A stretch of DNA of 64,000 bases, taken from contig NZ_CP054839.1 of NCBI RefSeq assembly GCF_018141105.1, positions 62,001 to 126,000 of the forward strand, given 5' to 3'. Made by a program: the position numbers and the translations under genes. Under the pieces are notes generated by a model. The model had not been told where the DNA came from and did no database searches. It worked only from the letters and a program-made list of their open reading frames with translations. Shown here piece by piece: positions 24,888-33,870 of the stretch (position 1 is its first letter; every line of letters begins with the position of its first letter). The DNA is from Saccharopolyspora erythraea. Its GTDB lineage: Bacteria > Actinomycetota > Actinomycetes > Mycobacteriales > Pseudonocardiaceae.

Positions 24888-26258
24888 ATGAACATCATCG
24901 GTTCGAGCGGCTCGCCCGTTACACCCGACGTGTGGAACGAGCGACCGATGCGAGACGCCCTGGCGAACCGGAACATCAGCGAGGTCTACAAGCAGCTTCG
25001 CAGGCACGGTGTTTCGCAACGCCAGATCGCGGCCTCCACCGGGCAGTCGCAGTCCGAGGTGTCCGAGATCCTCAAGGGTCGGCAGGTCATGGCATACGAC
25101 GTGCTGGCCCGCATCGCAGACGGGCTGGGAATACCGAGGGGGTACATGGGCCTCGCCTACGACGGGGCGACGGCAGTGAGGGTCGCTAACTCGACCAGCG
25201 ACTCCCAGGCTGAGGAGGACGAGTCGGTGAAGCGTCGGAAGTTTCTGTCCCATGCCGCGGCTGTCACCATGGGTGCGGCCGTCTTCGGCGCCGAGGAGAG
25301 CAACTGGGTGCCCGCAAGCGCCCAGACGCCGGCCCCGGCCCGCATCGGCATGACCGACGTGCAACAGATCCAGGCCGCGACGAAGGCGTTGCGAGACCTC
25401 GACTACCGCTACGGCGGAGGTACCTGTCGCGACGCGGTGGTCGCCCAGCTCTCATGGGCGCAGCAACTGCTCGAGGCCACGGCGACCGACCAGGTGCGCA
25501 GGAAGCTGTTCGTGTCGCTGGCCGACATGCACAGCCTGGCCGGTTGGACCTCGTTCGACACCGGCCTGCTCGACCCCGCCCGCGGGCACTTCGGCAAGGC
25601 GCTGGAGTTCGCCAAGCAGGCCGAGGACGACAGCCTGGTGGCGAGCGTGCTCTACCGGATGGGCCGGGTCTACCTGCACTACCAGGAGCCCAACGAGGCC
25701 CTGAAGTTGTTCCAGCTGGGCCAGATCGCGGCCCAGGAGTCCGGCTCGGCGCTCACCGTGGCCGTGCTGTGCGCCAACGAGGCGTGGGCCTACGGCATGC
25801 TCAACAAGCCCGACCAGGTGCAGAAGATGGTCGGGCGCACCAAGGACGAGTTCGCCAGGGCCGACGTCAACGACGCCCCGGACTGGGTCCGGTTCTTCAC
25901 CGAGAACGATCTGCACGGCATGATCGGCTCCGCCAACGACGCGCTCGCCGTGTTCGACCCGGACCGCTATGCCCCGATCGCGGTGGCCGAGACCATCAAG
26001 TGCAACGAGGCCTACGGCGCGGACATGCAACGCACCCACGTGTTCGGGCTCAGCCTGCAGGCCACCAACCACATCCGGGCCGGTGACCTGCAGCAGGGCA
26101 TCAAGGTCGGCAGGACCGCGCTGGCGATCGGCGAGAAGGTCAAGTCCGCCAGGGTCTCCGACCGGCTGCGGCCGCTCGAGCTGGAGGCGGGAAGGCACCG
26201 GATGAACTCCGACGCCCGCGACCTCTCCGAGGAGATCCGGCGGTTCCGCGAATTGTGA
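24888..26258 (+). CDS. HTH-XRE / TPR transcriptional regulator (NsdA-like)
   Basis: 456-residue regulator. The N-terminal XRE helix-turn-helix (about residues 25-85) includes VSQRQIAASTGQSQSEVSEI and LKGRQVMAYDVLARIADGLG. A hydrophobic segment after two Arg (RRKFLSHAAAVTMGAAVFG, about residues 117-135) looks like a Tat signal or buried helix and is common in this family. The C-terminal half is TPR-like, reading LVASVLYRMGRVYLHYQE and LTVAVLCANEAWAYGML. ATG 24888 follows GAGGGGGTCC. Streptomyces relatives (NsdA type) modulate differentiation and antibiotic production; assignment is by remembered resemblance. Upstream divergent small genes may be partners. Confidence 0.85.
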   Translation: MNIIGSSGSPVTPDVWNERPMRDALANRNISEVYKQLRRHGVSQRQIAASTGQSQSEVSEILKGRQVMAYDVLARIADGLGIPRGYMGLAYDGATAVRVANSTSDSQAEEDESVKRRKFLSHAAAVTMGAAVFGAEESNWVPASAQTPAPARIGMTDVQQIQAATKALRDLDYRYGGGTCRDAVVAQLSWAQQLLEATATDQVRRKLFVSLADMHSLAGWTSFDTGLLDPARGHFGKALEFAKQAEDDSLVASVLYRMGRVYLHYQEPNEALKLFQLGQIAAQESGSALTVAVLCANEAWAYGMLNKPDQVQKMVGRTKDEFARADVNDAPDWVRFFTENDLHGMIGSANDALAVFDPDRYAPIAVAETIKCNEAYGADMQRTHVFGLSLQATNHIRAGDLQQGIKVGRTALAIGEKVKSARVSDRLRPLELEAGRHRMNSDARDLSEEIRRFREL

Positions 26259-26281
26259 GGGCCGGAGCTCGCCGGGCGGAC

Positions 26282-26324
26282 GCCCCCGGCGGCGGCGCGG
26301 GCGGTCCCGCGCCGCGCCGGGGGC
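26282..26324 (+). terminator. Hairpin terminator after HTH-TPR gene
   Basis: Nested GC-rich inverted repeat: GCCCCCGGCG ... CGCCGGGGGC outer stem with inner CGGCGCGGG / CCCGCGCCG around CGGT. Confidence 0.75.
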
Positions 26325-26364
26325 AGGCGGCCGGGGCTCCGCCCGGGCAGGCATCGGTTGGCTG

Positions 26365-27279
26365 ATGATGAGTTTCCAGACACGCTCCATGGAGGACGGC
26401 CGGTACACCCGGCCCAAGCTGGCGCTGGCGCTGGCCGAGATATGCGCCGCGGTCGGGCTCGACTCGCGTGACGCGCGGCTGCTCCGGTTCGTCAACAACG
26501 GGGTTTTCCTGCTCGAACGAGAGCAGGTGATCGTGCGCATCGTCCTCGCGCCTTCTTTTTCATATCGTGCTGTCAACGTTGTCGAGGCCGCGCGGTGGCT
26601 CGCCGAGCACGAGGTGCCGGCGGTGCGGCTGCTGCCGGGCATCCGGCAGCCGGTCCGCGTCGGCGGGCATCTGGCGACGTTGTGGCGTTCGGTTCCCGAC
26701 ACCGGTGCGCGGCCGACCGGCGCGCACCTGGGCCGGCTGCTGCGCAAGGTGCACTCGCTGCCGCCACCGACGACGCTGCCGGAGTGGCGGCCGATGGAGG
26801 ACGTCCGGCGCAGGCTCTTCGACGCCGAGGACCTCGACTCCGACGACCGGTACTTCCTGGAGCAGCGGTGCGACGACGTCGAGCAGCGGCTCGACGCCCT
26901 GCGCTTCCCGCTGCCGCGCGGCGTGATCCACGGCGACGCCCACCTCGGGAATCTGATCGTCACACCTGGCGGTCCGGTGCTGTGCGACCTGGACTCGCTG
27001 TGCGTAGGCCCGCCGGAGTGGGACCTGACCCCGATGGCCGTGGGACGCCTGCGCCTGGGACATCCGCCGGAGCGCTACGAGGAGCTGGCGCGCGCCTACG
27101 GCTTCGACCTGCTGGCGTGGGAGGGCTTCCAGGTGCTGCGCGACCTGCGCGAACTGAAGATCACCGTCAGCGTGCTGCCGATCCTGCGCAGCAATCCCGG
27201 CATCCGCGGCGAGCTGCGCCGCAGGCTCCGCACGATGCGGGCCGGTGACGTCACTGCGCAGTGGGCGCCCTACAACTAG
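26365..27279 (+). CDS. APH-family aminoglycoside/kinase-like phosphotransferase
   Basis: 304-residue protein-kinase-fold small-molecule kinase. Brenner-type motif VIHGDAHLGNLIV (catalytic Asp) and metal-binding LCDLDSL are intact; an N-lobe FVNNGVFLLEREQVIVRIVL gives the ATP lysine/beta-strand region. Adjacent to the HTH-TPR regulator on the same strand but after a terminator. True substrate unknown: relatives phosphorylate aminoglycosides, choline, homoserine or macrolides, so calling it a resistance gene is not justified. Start ATG 26365 (or 26368) has no strong SD. Confidence 0.85.
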   Translation: MMSFQTRSMEDGRYTRPKLALALAEICAAVGLDSRDARLLRFVNNGVFLLEREQVIVRIVLAPSFSYRAVNVVEAARWLAEHEVPAVRLLPGIRQPVRVGGHLATLWRSVPDTGARPTGAHLGRLLRKVHSLPPPTTLPEWRPMEDVRRRLFDAEDLDSDDRYFLEQRCDDVEQRLDALRFPLPRGVIHGDAHLGNLIVTPGGPVLCDLDSLCVGPPEWDLTPMAVGRLRLGHPPERYEELARAYGFDLLAWEGFQVLRDLRELKITVSVLPILRSNPGIRGELRRRLRTMRAGDVTAQWAPYN

Positions 27280-27439
27280 TGGATGACAGCGCCTCGCACT
27301 TTCGTACGTTCGGGCGAACTTGTTCGACACGCTCATGTCGTTTAGTGATTCTGGGAGACAGATTCACCTTTTTGCATGTAAACCAGAAGTGGCTAGAGCT
27401 GTCAGGCGACCGGACGGGCTGTCGATGGAGATCGCGAAC

Positions 27440-27733
27440 ATGAGGCGGGCGAAGCTGGTCCCGAGGTGGCGCGGCAAGCGGGCGCTGCGCTCGGCGCAGG
27501 TGCTGGACGACGTGGTGAACGCTCAGGTCGCGCTGCTCCCGCAGCTCTCGCCGGAGGCCAGGCAGCGCAGTGCCGACCACCTGGCGGAGATGGTCATGCT
27601 CGGCCAGGCGTACCGGCACTACGCGGCGGGCTGGATCAGCAGGCGCGAGCTGGAGCGCCGCGGCAAGGCCGCGTTGCGCCGGATGGAGTCAACCAAGCGG
27701 CCACCTTTGGAGCAACTCACCGAACGTGAGTGA
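27440..27733 (+). CDS. Small hypothetical protein, 97 aa
   Basis: Basic, mainly helical protein: MRRAKLVPRWRGKRALRSAQ, then LLPQLSPEARQRSADHLAEM and GWISRRELERRGKAALRRM. ATG 27440 has GGAG nine bases upstream; the frame is open from 27320. No family recognised. It follows the APH-type gene after a 160-bp AT-richer gap (with TTTTTGCATGTAAA near 27370), so it probably has its own promoter. Confidence 0.6.
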   Translation: MRRAKLVPRWRGKRALRSAQVLDDVVNAQVALLPQLSPEARQRSADHLAEMVMLGQAYRHYAAGWISRRELERRGKAALRRMESTKRPPLEQLTERE

Positions 27734-27812
27734 CCGTTCAGCGACAGTCGCGATTTTTCGCATCGCGGAATAATTCCTGGTGAACCGCACAGGACTTCGC
27801 CCGCGCCGAACG

Positions 27813-28060
27813 TCAGCGATCTTGGTCGGCCGACCGGGCCCGGGCGGTCGCGATGTATCCGGGGTTGCCGGCGCGCAGTCCGTGCAGCCCGACCAGCGCT
27901 CCTGACCCGTCGACCATCGTGTGACCGGGGTGCGGGTCGCCGTGCCGGGCAGCCGTCGGCAGGCGATCAGGTCAGCGGCGCGGATCTCCCAGGCCGGCAA
28001 CGCGACAGCCGGCCCCGGGACACGCGCTCGATCATGATCAACAGCGTATTCCGCCGGTCC
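27813..28060 (-). pseudogene. Remnant of an APH-type phosphotransferase
   Basis: In one minus frame the text AARHGDPHPGHTMVDGSGAL followed by VGLHGLRAGNPGYIATARAR ends at a TGA (27813-27815). HGDPHPGHTMVDGSG matches the APH catalytic loop HGDxHPGN with its following strand. An in-frame TGA lies just upstream, and a second frame (PAVALPAWEIRAADLIACRR) seems to be the preceding part, so at least one frameshift separates them. Too short to be active; a decayed relative of the intact gene at 26365. Confidence 0.4.
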
Positions 28061-28120
28061 ACCGGTTTCCAGCCACGATTTGCCTCCGCGCGACGAGTGG
28101 CGGGGTAGGTCCTCCCCGCG

Positions 28121-28154
28121 GCGGGTGGTGGGGCATAGGCGCCCCACCACCCGC
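28121..28154 (-). terminator. Hairpin terminator of the copC unit
   Basis: Perfect 14-bp stem GCGGGTGGTGGGGC (28121-28134) / GCCCCACCACCCGC (28141-28154), loop ATAGGC, immediately after the copC stop on the minus strand. Confidence 0.88.
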
Positions 28155-28159
28155 GCGGC

Positions 28160-28690
28160 TCAGCTCTTGCCGGTGGGCCTGCCCATCCGCAGCGCGAGCG
28201 TCAGGCCGACGCCGACCAGCACGACCGCACCGAGGACCCACGGCCAGACCGGCATGCCGCCGGAATCGGCGGACTGCTGCTCCTGCTGGGCCTGGGGCGG
28301 CTGGGCCGGCGTGCCGCCACCAGGCTTGGTCAGCGTGAAGGTGACCTTGCCCGGCACCGGATGCCCGTCGGCGGACAGGATCCGGTAGCCGATGGTGTAG
28401 GTGCCCGCCGGGCCGAGCTGCCGCACCGGTGCGGTGACCGACGTGCCGTCGACCTGCACCGCGCCGTCGGTCCAGTACGTCCCGTCCGGTCCGACGACGT
28501 TGACGGTGTTGTAGCCCTCCCCGGCCCGGACCGGCTGGTCGAAGGTCAGCCGCACCTGCTGCGGGCCGACCTCCAGTTGCGCCCCCTCGGTGGGGTCGCT
28601 GCCGATCAGCACGTTGTGGGCGAGGGCGGTGCCTGCGCCGCCGAGCAGAGCGGTGAGCGACAGCGCCGCGACCGCGATGAGCCGCCTCAT
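28160..28690 (-). CDS. copC: CopC-domain copper-binding membrane-anchored protein
   Basis: 176-residue exported protein. The signal peptide ends ...GTALA, leaving His25 as first mature residue (HNVLIGSDPTEGAQL), typical of the CopC Cu(II) amino-terminal site. The CopC beta-barrel follows (VRLTFDQPV, GYRILSADGHPVPG with the second His). A Pro/Gln-rich linker and a C-terminal transmembrane helix (VWPWVLGAVVLVGVGLTLAL) tether it to the membrane. The start overlaps the ycnI stop (ATGA). Likely copper acquisition or buffering at the cell surface. Confidence 0.9.
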   Translation of the reverse strand: MRRLIAVAALSLTALLGGAGTALAHNVLIGSDPTEGAQLEVGPQQVRLTFDQPVRAGEGYNTVNVVGPDGTYWTDGAVQVDGTSVTAPVRQLGPAGTYTIGYRILSADGHPVPGKVTFTLTKPGGGTPAQPPQAQQEQQSADSGGMPVWPWVLGAVVLVGVGLTLALRMGRPTGKS

Positions 28691-29430
28691 GACCTGGCCT
28701 TCCTGCCCCGCGCGAGGGCGCCGATGCCGATTCCCAGCGCGAGGGCTCCGACGCCCAGGCCCGCCCCGCCCAGGTAGCGGGCGGTGTCGTCGGCGGCGGA
28801 CTGGGCGGCGTGCGCGGGCTCGGCCTGCTCTCCCGTGCCGGGCTGGCCGTGCTGGCCGTGACCGCCTTCGGAGTCCTCGACGAGCTCCAGCGTCGGCGCC
28901 GGGTGCTCGGGTTCCTCACCGCCGGGCGGCGTGGGGGCGTCCCACCGGACGACCTCGCCGTTGTCGTAGGTCTGCTCGGTGGGCAGCAGGAGCTGGTCGG
29001 TGTCGGTGGGCAGCGTGCCGAGCGTCGCCTCGAACTCGTCGAACTGGTCCGGGGCGATCCGGGTGCCCGGCTGCGCGGTCCAGGTGATGGCCGACACCGC
29101 ATCGGCCACCGACGCGCCGGCCACCTCGACCGGCTGCGGGAGGGTGACCTTCTCCACCTGCGCGGTCCAGCCCGGCATCGGTTTGGTGCGGACCGAGCTG
29201 AGCGGGTGGTCCAGCGGCAGCGTCACCCGGATCTTCACCGTGCCCGAGCCGTCTCGCTCGTTGGGCACCCGGAAGGCGACCTTGGCGTGGCCGCCCTTGG
29301 CGGCCTCGCCGTCCGGGTTGACCGAGACGTGCGCGGAGGCGGTGCCCGCCGAGGCGAGCGCGACGATCCCGACCACCGCGGCCGAGGCCGCCGAACGGGA
29401 TAGAACTCTTTTTACGGACTTGGAGGACAT
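28687..29430 (-). CDS. ycnI: YcnI-family (DUF1775) copper-binding membrane protein
   Basis: 247-residue exported protein. Start ATG 29430 (GGAG twelve bases upstream); signal peptide ends ...GTASA, so the mature protein begins with His34 (HVSVNPDGEAAKGG), the histidine-brace residue of YcnI. The DUF1775 domain follows (VAFRVPNERDGSGTVKIRV, GWTAQVEKVTLPQPVE, ITWTAQPGTRIAPDQFDEF), then a Glu/His-rich linker with HGQHGQPG and a C-terminal helix plus basic tail. Coupled to copC downstream, a well-known ycnI-copC arrangement for copper handling. Confidence 0.9.
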   Translation of the reverse strand: MSSKSVKRVLSRSAASAAVVGIVALASAGTASAHVSVNPDGEAAKGGHAKVAFRVPNERDGSGTVKIRVTLPLDHPLSSVRTKPMPGWTAQVEKVTLPQPVEVAGASVADAVSAITWTAQPGTRIAPDQFDEFEATLGTLPTDTDQLLLPTEQTYDNGEVVRWDAPTPPGGEEPEHPAPTLELVEDSEGGHGQHGQPGTGEQAEPAHAAQSAADDTARYLGGAGLGVGALALGIGIGALARGRKARS

Positions 29431-29530
29431 AAGGGGACGAAACTCCTGGTCATGCGGATGGCCGCACGCTTTCGCGCGTGCGGGTGAAGTGACGAATCGA
29501 CAACGATCGGGTGGCTCTAACGCCACCTGA

Positions 29531-30085
29531 TCACCAGGAGTGCGCGGGCGGCCCGCGCAGCGGATGCCGCCGCAGGTGCGCCTGGTGCGGCGGGATGCGA
29601 ACCGGGCGCGCGGGCATGCGAACGGTGCCCGATTTAGTGACCGTGAGTAGTCGTGGCTGGCTGGGGGGCAGGAACAGGCCGAGGACACGCGCGACTACGA
29701 AGAGTGCATGCTCCGCGCGGGCCAGCAGCACGGCCGTCAGCAGCGCCGCCAGCGCGTGTCCCGCCGACATCCCCAGCGGGTCGAACGGTGCGGCGAGGTG
29801 CCCCGGAGTGCCCTGGTGAGAGCCCGCTAGCTGGAGAAATACGTGAAGTGCCAGTTGGGCGACGCCCAGGGCCCCTACAATGCTCGGCAACCCCCGCCTG
29901 CGACCGGCGAGTGCCACACCGGCTCCGGACAGCAACACGGTGATCAAAGCGGTCGTGCCCGGATCGGGCAACGAGCCGCCAGATGACATGTGCGCTGCTA
30001 CGGAAAGTGACGCCGAAGTGATGGCCAGACCGGCACCGCGGAGGACGCGAAATGCGCCCTTCGCCGGTGTCAACTGGACCGTCAC
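29531..30085 (-). CDS. Hydrophobic membrane protein of the copper operon, 184 aa
   Basis: Three to five membrane helices can be read (ALITVLLSGAGVALAG, IVGALGVAQLALHVFLQLAG, GHALAALLTAVLLARAEHALF, FVVARVLGLFL) and a basic cytoplasmic tail. His residues sit within helices (LHVFLQLAGSHQG, GMSAGHALAA), as in the small membrane proteins often found beside actinobacterial ycnI/copC. GTG 30085 is taken as start; the frame is open to 30337 but the extra part is not protein-like. Upstream of ycnI by 100 bp on the same strand, so first gene of the unit. Function unknown; copper link is by context. Confidence 0.7.
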   Translation of the reverse strand: MTVQLTPAKGAFRVLRGAGLAITSASLSVAAHMSSGGSLPDPGTTALITVLLSGAGVALAGRRRGLPSIVGALGVAQLALHVFLQLAGSHQGTPGHLAAPFDPLGMSAGHALAALLTAVLLARAEHALFVVARVLGLFLPPSQPRLLTVTKSGTVRMPARPVRIPPHQAHLRRHPLRGPPAHSW

Positions 30086-30286
30086 AGCGGTCAAGTCTAG
30101 GTGTCGGTTCGGCCACGCCGACCGCAGGTGAGCTTGCCTTGGTCCCCCGTTTGGGTCACGGTCTATGGGTTGCAGACGGTGGTCAGGATCGATCCCGTAC
30201 GAGCAGTGGGAGACGGGTGCGAGGTTCCTGGCCGCCGTAACTGACGACGGAGAGGAGGGGGCGTCGAGCAGTCGGCGCCGATACCT

Positions 30287-32050
30287 GTGTCGACCGATAC
30301 GCAGCAAGGAAGCGGTGGCCCGCCCCCGGGCCCCCACTCGACGGAACTACCAGGTCAGCCGAATTTCGCCGACCACCCGCGCACCGACTGGGTGGTCTTC
30401 GGCGTCACCGCCGCGATCATGTTCGGTCTGGTCTCCTGGGGTGTGCTCGGCACCGACTCGCTGAGCACCAGCGCGCAGGCGGCCTTCGACTGGATGATGT
30501 CCAACCTCGGCTGGGGCTTCGTCCTGGCCGCGACCGGTTTCGTCGTGTTCGCCCTGTTCCTGGCCTTCAGCCGGTACGGACGGATCCCGCTGGGGCAGGA
30601 CGGCGAGAAGCCGGAGTTCAGGACGGTCTCCTGGATCGCGATGATGTTCAGCGCCGGTATGGGCATCGGTCTGATGTTCTACGGCGTCAGCGAGCCGCTG
30701 TCGCACTTCGTCGAACCGCCGCCGGGCAGCGTCCCGGGCGGGACCGACGAGGCGGTCAAGACCGCGATGGCCACGTCGTTGTTCCACTGGACCCTGCACC
30801 CGTGGGCGATCTACGCCGTCGCGGGTCTGGCGATCGCCTACAGCAGCTTCCGCCGCGGGCGCAAGCAGCTGATCAGCGCGGTGTTCCTGCCGCTGATCGG
30901 CAAGCGCAACGCCGAGGGGCCGATCGGCAGGCTGATCGACATCCTCGCGCTGTTCGCCACGCTGTTCGGCTCCGCCGCCTCGCTTGGTATCGGAACCCTG
31001 CAGATCAAGAGCGGCATGCAGGCCGCGAACTGGATCGGCGACACCGGCACCACCATCCTGGTGGTCATCATCGCGGTCCTGACCGTGTGCTTCATCGCCT
31101 CGGCGGTCTCGGGTGTGGCCAAGGGCATCCAGTGGCTGTCCAACATCAACATGGTGCTCGCCGCGCTGCTGGCGGTCTTCGTGTTCGTGGTCGGCCCGAC
31201 CGTGTTCATCCTGAACCTGCTGCCCACCACGCTGGGCTCCTACCTCAGCGACTTCGGTGAGATGGCCTCCCGCGCCGGTGCGACCGGCGGTGCGGACATG
31301 CTCGACTGGCTGTCGAGCTGGACCGTCTTCTACTGGGCGTGGTGGATCTCCTGGACGCCCTTCGTCGGCATGTTCATCGCCCGCATCAGCCGGGGCCGCA
31401 CCATCCGCCAGTTCATCGGCGGCGTGCTGCTGGTCCCCAGCGTGGTCAGCCTGGTGTGGTTCGCCATCTTCGGTGGCGCGGCCATCAACACCCAGCAGGC
31501 CGGCCAGCCGGTGTACGGCGACGGCTCGGCGGAGGCGCAGACCTTCGACGTGCTGGCGCACATGCCGCTGACGCTGGTCACCTCGGTGCTCGTCATGGTC
31601 CTGGTGGCGATCTTCTTCGTCTCCGGCGCCGACGCCGCCTCGGTGGTCATGGGCACGCTGTCCCAGCGCGGTTCGATCGAGCCGAGCAAGTGGGTCGTGA
31701 TCTTCTGGGGTGCGGCCACCGGTGCCGTCGCCGCGATCATGCTGGTGATCGGCGGTGGGCAGGAGACCGCGCTGAAGGGCATCCAGAACCTGACCTTCAT
31801 CGGTGCGCTGCCCTTCGCGATCATCATGGTGCTGATGTGCGTCGCGCTGATGCGGGACCTGCGCAGCGACCGGATCACCCTCCGCGAGGAGAAGGGTGCC
31901 GAGGTCCTGGAGCAGGCCGTCATCATCGGTACCGAGGAGCACGACGGCGACTTCCAGCTGGAGGTCGCACCCGCCGAGCCGACCGAGAACGGCGACGAGG
32001 ACGGGGACGACGCGGACTCCAAGGCGAAGTCCGCGAGCGGAAGCGACTAG
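30287..32050 (+). CDS. BCCT-family betaine/carnitine/choline transporter
   Basis: 587-residue secondary transporter for quaternary-ammonium osmoprotectants, 12 transmembrane helices. BCCT signatures: MFSAGMGIGLMFYGVSEPLS, FHWTLHPWAIYA, GSAASLGIGTLQIKSG and FYWAWWISWTPFVGMFIARISRGRT, the aromatic-box segment. Long acidic C-terminal tail (about 60 residues, EVAPAEPTENGDEDGDDADS), possibly osmosensory as in BetP, although BetP uses a basic tail. GTG start with poor SD; upstream AGGAGG lies too far (about 30 bp). Four bases later the OpuC-like ABC importer genes begin, so carrier and ABC system are co-transcribed. Confidence 0.92.
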   Translation: MSTDTQQGSGGPPPGPHSTELPGQPNFADHPRTDWVVFGVTAAIMFGLVSWGVLGTDSLSTSAQAAFDWMMSNLGWGFVLAATGFVVFALFLAFSRYGRIPLGQDGEKPEFRTVSWIAMMFSAGMGIGLMFYGVSEPLSHFVEPPPGSVPGGTDEAVKTAMATSLFHWTLHPWAIYAVAGLAIAYSSFRRGRKQLISAVFLPLIGKRNAEGPIGRLIDILALFATLFGSAASLGIGTLQIKSGMQAANWIGDTGTTILVVIIAVLTVCFIASAVSGVAKGIQWLSNINMVLAALLAVFVFVVGPTVFILNLLPTTLGSYLSDFGEMASRAGATGGADMLDWLSSWTVFYWAWWISWTPFVGMFIARISRGRTIRQFIGGVLLVPSVVSLVWFAIFGGAAINTQQAGQPVYGDGSAEAQTFDVLAHMPLTLVTSVLVMVLVAIFFVSGADAASVVMGTLSQRGSIEPSKWVVIFWGAATGAVAAIMLVIGGGQETALKGIQNLTFIGALPFAIIMVLMCVALMRDLRSDRITLREEKGAEVLEQAVIIGTEEHDGDFQLEVAPAEPTENGDEDGDDADSKAKSASGSD

Positions 32051-32054
32051 TCCT

Positions 32055-32702
32055 GTGGGTTTCCTGGACTACGTCGCCTCAAGGTGGCAACAGCTGCTGG
32101 TGGACTCCTACCAGCACGCCAGCATGGTGGTGCAGTGCATCGTGCTGGCGACGATCGTCGGCGTCCTGGTCGGGGTTGCGGTCTACCGCAGCCCCGCCGG
32201 GGCGGCGATCGCCACCGCGCTGTCCAGCGCGGTCCTGACGATCCCGTCGTTCGCGCTGTTCGGCCTGCTGCTGCCGTTCCTCGGGCTGGGCGTGGCGCCG
32301 TCGGTGGTGACGCTGGTCCTGTACGCGCTGCTGCCGATCGTGCGCAACACCATCGTCGGGCTGTCTACAGTCGACCAGCCGATCCTGGACGCCGCCCGCG
32401 GCATCGGCATGAGCCGGTTCGGGGTGCTCACCAGGGTCGAGCTTCGGCTGGCCTGGCCGGCGATCCTCGCGGGCATGCGGGTCAGCACCCAGATGCTGAT
32501 GGGCATCGCGGCCATCGCCGCCTACGCCAAGGGCCCCGGGCTCGGGAACCTGATCTTCAGCGGTCTCTCCCAGCTCGGCGGTGCCAACGCGGTGAACATG
32601 GCGCTGGCGGGGACCCTCGGCGTGATCGTCCTCGCGCTGCTGCTGGACGCGATCTTCGTGCTAATCGGGCGCCTGACCACATCGAGAGGTATTCGTGGCT
32701 GA
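32055..32702 (+). CDS. Osmoprotectant ABC importer permease (OpuCB/ProW-like)
   Basis: 215-residue inner-membrane permease. GTG 32055 begins MGFLDYVASRWQQLLVD. Five to six helices; the EAA-type coupling loop is DAARGIGMSRFGVLTRVELRLAWP. Begins 4 nt after the BCCT stop and overlaps the ATPase start by 8 bp. With 33867-34634 it makes a heterodimeric channel of the OpuC/quaternary-amine class. Confidence 0.9.
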   Translation: MGFLDYVASRWQQLLVDSYQHASMVVQCIVLATIVGVLVGVAVYRSPAGAAIATALSSAVLTIPSFALFGLLLPFLGLGVAPSVVTLVLYALLPIVRNTIVGLSTVDQPILDAARGIGMSRFGVLTRVELRLAWPAILAGMRVSTQMLMGIAAIAAYAKGPGLGNLIFSGLSQLGGANAVNMALAGTLGVIVLALLLDAIFVLIGRLTTSRGIRG

Positions 32703-33870
32703 CAACGACATCGAGATGCCCGGGCACGGGGTGGAGATCTGCCTGGAGGATGTCTCCAAGCGCTACCACGGTCAGAAGCTGCCCGCGGTCGAATCGGTCA
32801 CCATGACCATCCCCGCGGGGGAGACGGTGGTGCTGGTCGGACCGTCCGGCAGCGGCAAGACGACCACCATGCGCATGATCAACCGGCTCATCGAGCCGAC
32901 CTCCGGGCGGATCACGATCGGCGGGCAGGACGTGCTCGGCCTCGACCCGGACAAGCTGCGCCGCGAGATCGGCTACTCCATCCAGCACGCCGGGCTGTTC
33001 CCGCACATGACCGTCGGCGAGAACGTCGGCATGGTGCCGAACCTGGTCGGCTGGGACAAGTCGCGCATCGTCGAACGCGTCGAGGAGATGCTCGACCTCG
33101 TCGGCCTGGACCCGTCCGAGTACCGCAACCGCTACCCGCGCCAGCTCTCCGGCGGTCAGCAGCAGCGGGTCGGCGTGGCAAGGGCGCTCGCGGCCAACCC
33201 GCCGGTGCTGCTGATGGACGAGCCGTTCGGCGCGGTGGACCCGATCACCCGCGGTGTGCTGCAGGACGAACTCATGCGCCTGCAGGCAGACCTGGGCAAA
33301 ACGATCGTGTTCGTCACGCACGACTTCGACGAGGCGGTCAAGCTCGGCGACCGCATCGCGGTGCTCGGCGACCGCTCCAAGATCCTCCAGTACGACACGC
33401 CCGAGGCGATCCTGGCCAACCCGGCCGACGACACGGTGGCCGGGTTCGTCGGCGCGGGCGCCGCGCTCAAGCAGCTCACGCTGCGCCGGGTGCGCGAGAT
33501 CGAGCTCGGCCAGGTGCCGACCGCGCAGGCCGACGAGCCGCCGTCGGCGCTGCGCGAGCGCCTGGGCACCCGCCGCGGCGCGATCGGCCTGGTGCTCGAC
33601 AAGCGCAAGCGCCCGCTGCGCTGGGCGACCGCGCGCGAGGCGGGCGCCGTCTCGTCGCTGGACCGCGCCGGGCGCCCGGTGGAGGACAGCGTCTCGCCCG
33701 CCTCGACGCTGCAGGACGCGCTGGAGGCGATCCTCACCGACGACGACGGCGTCGCCGTGGTGACCGGTTCGCGCGGCGAGTACGTCGGCGTCGTCGACAT
33801 CGACACCGTCATGAACACCATCAAGGCGCTGCGCGAGGAGCACGCCGACGACCTGGAAACCGAGTCATGA
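32695..33870 (+). CDS. Osmoprotectant ABC importer ATPase with CBS pair (OpuCA/ProV-like)
   Basis: 391 residues. ATPase: Walker A GPSGSGKTTT, Q-loop SIQHAGLFPHMTV, signature LSGGQQQRVGVARA, Walker B VLLMDEPFGAVDP and switch FVTHDFDEA. The C-terminal part (about 270-380) is CBS-like (RPLRWATAREAGAVSSLD, DDDGVAVVTGSRGEYVGVVD), the ionic-strength sensor module of OpuA/OpuC proteins. GTG start overlaps the preceding permease and the stop overlaps the next ATG (ATGA). Ends in an acidic tail. Confidence 0.93.
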   Translation: MADNDIEMPGHGVEICLEDVSKRYHGQKLPAVESVTMTIPAGETVVLVGPSGSGKTTTMRMINRLIEPTSGRITIGGQDVLGLDPDKLRREIGYSIQHAGLFPHMTVGENVGMVPNLVGWDKSRIVERVEEMLDLVGLDPSEYRNRYPRQLSGGQQQRVGVARALAANPPVLLMDEPFGAVDPITRGVLQDELMRLQADLGKTIVFVTHDFDEAVKLGDRIAVLGDRSKILQYDTPEAILANPADDTVAGFVGAGAALKQLTLRRVREIELGQVPTAQADEPPSALRERLGTRRGAIGLVLDKRKRPLRWATAREAGAVSSLDRAGRPVEDSVSPASTLQDALEAILTDDDGVAVVTGSRGEYVGVVDIDTVMNTIKALREEHADDLETES

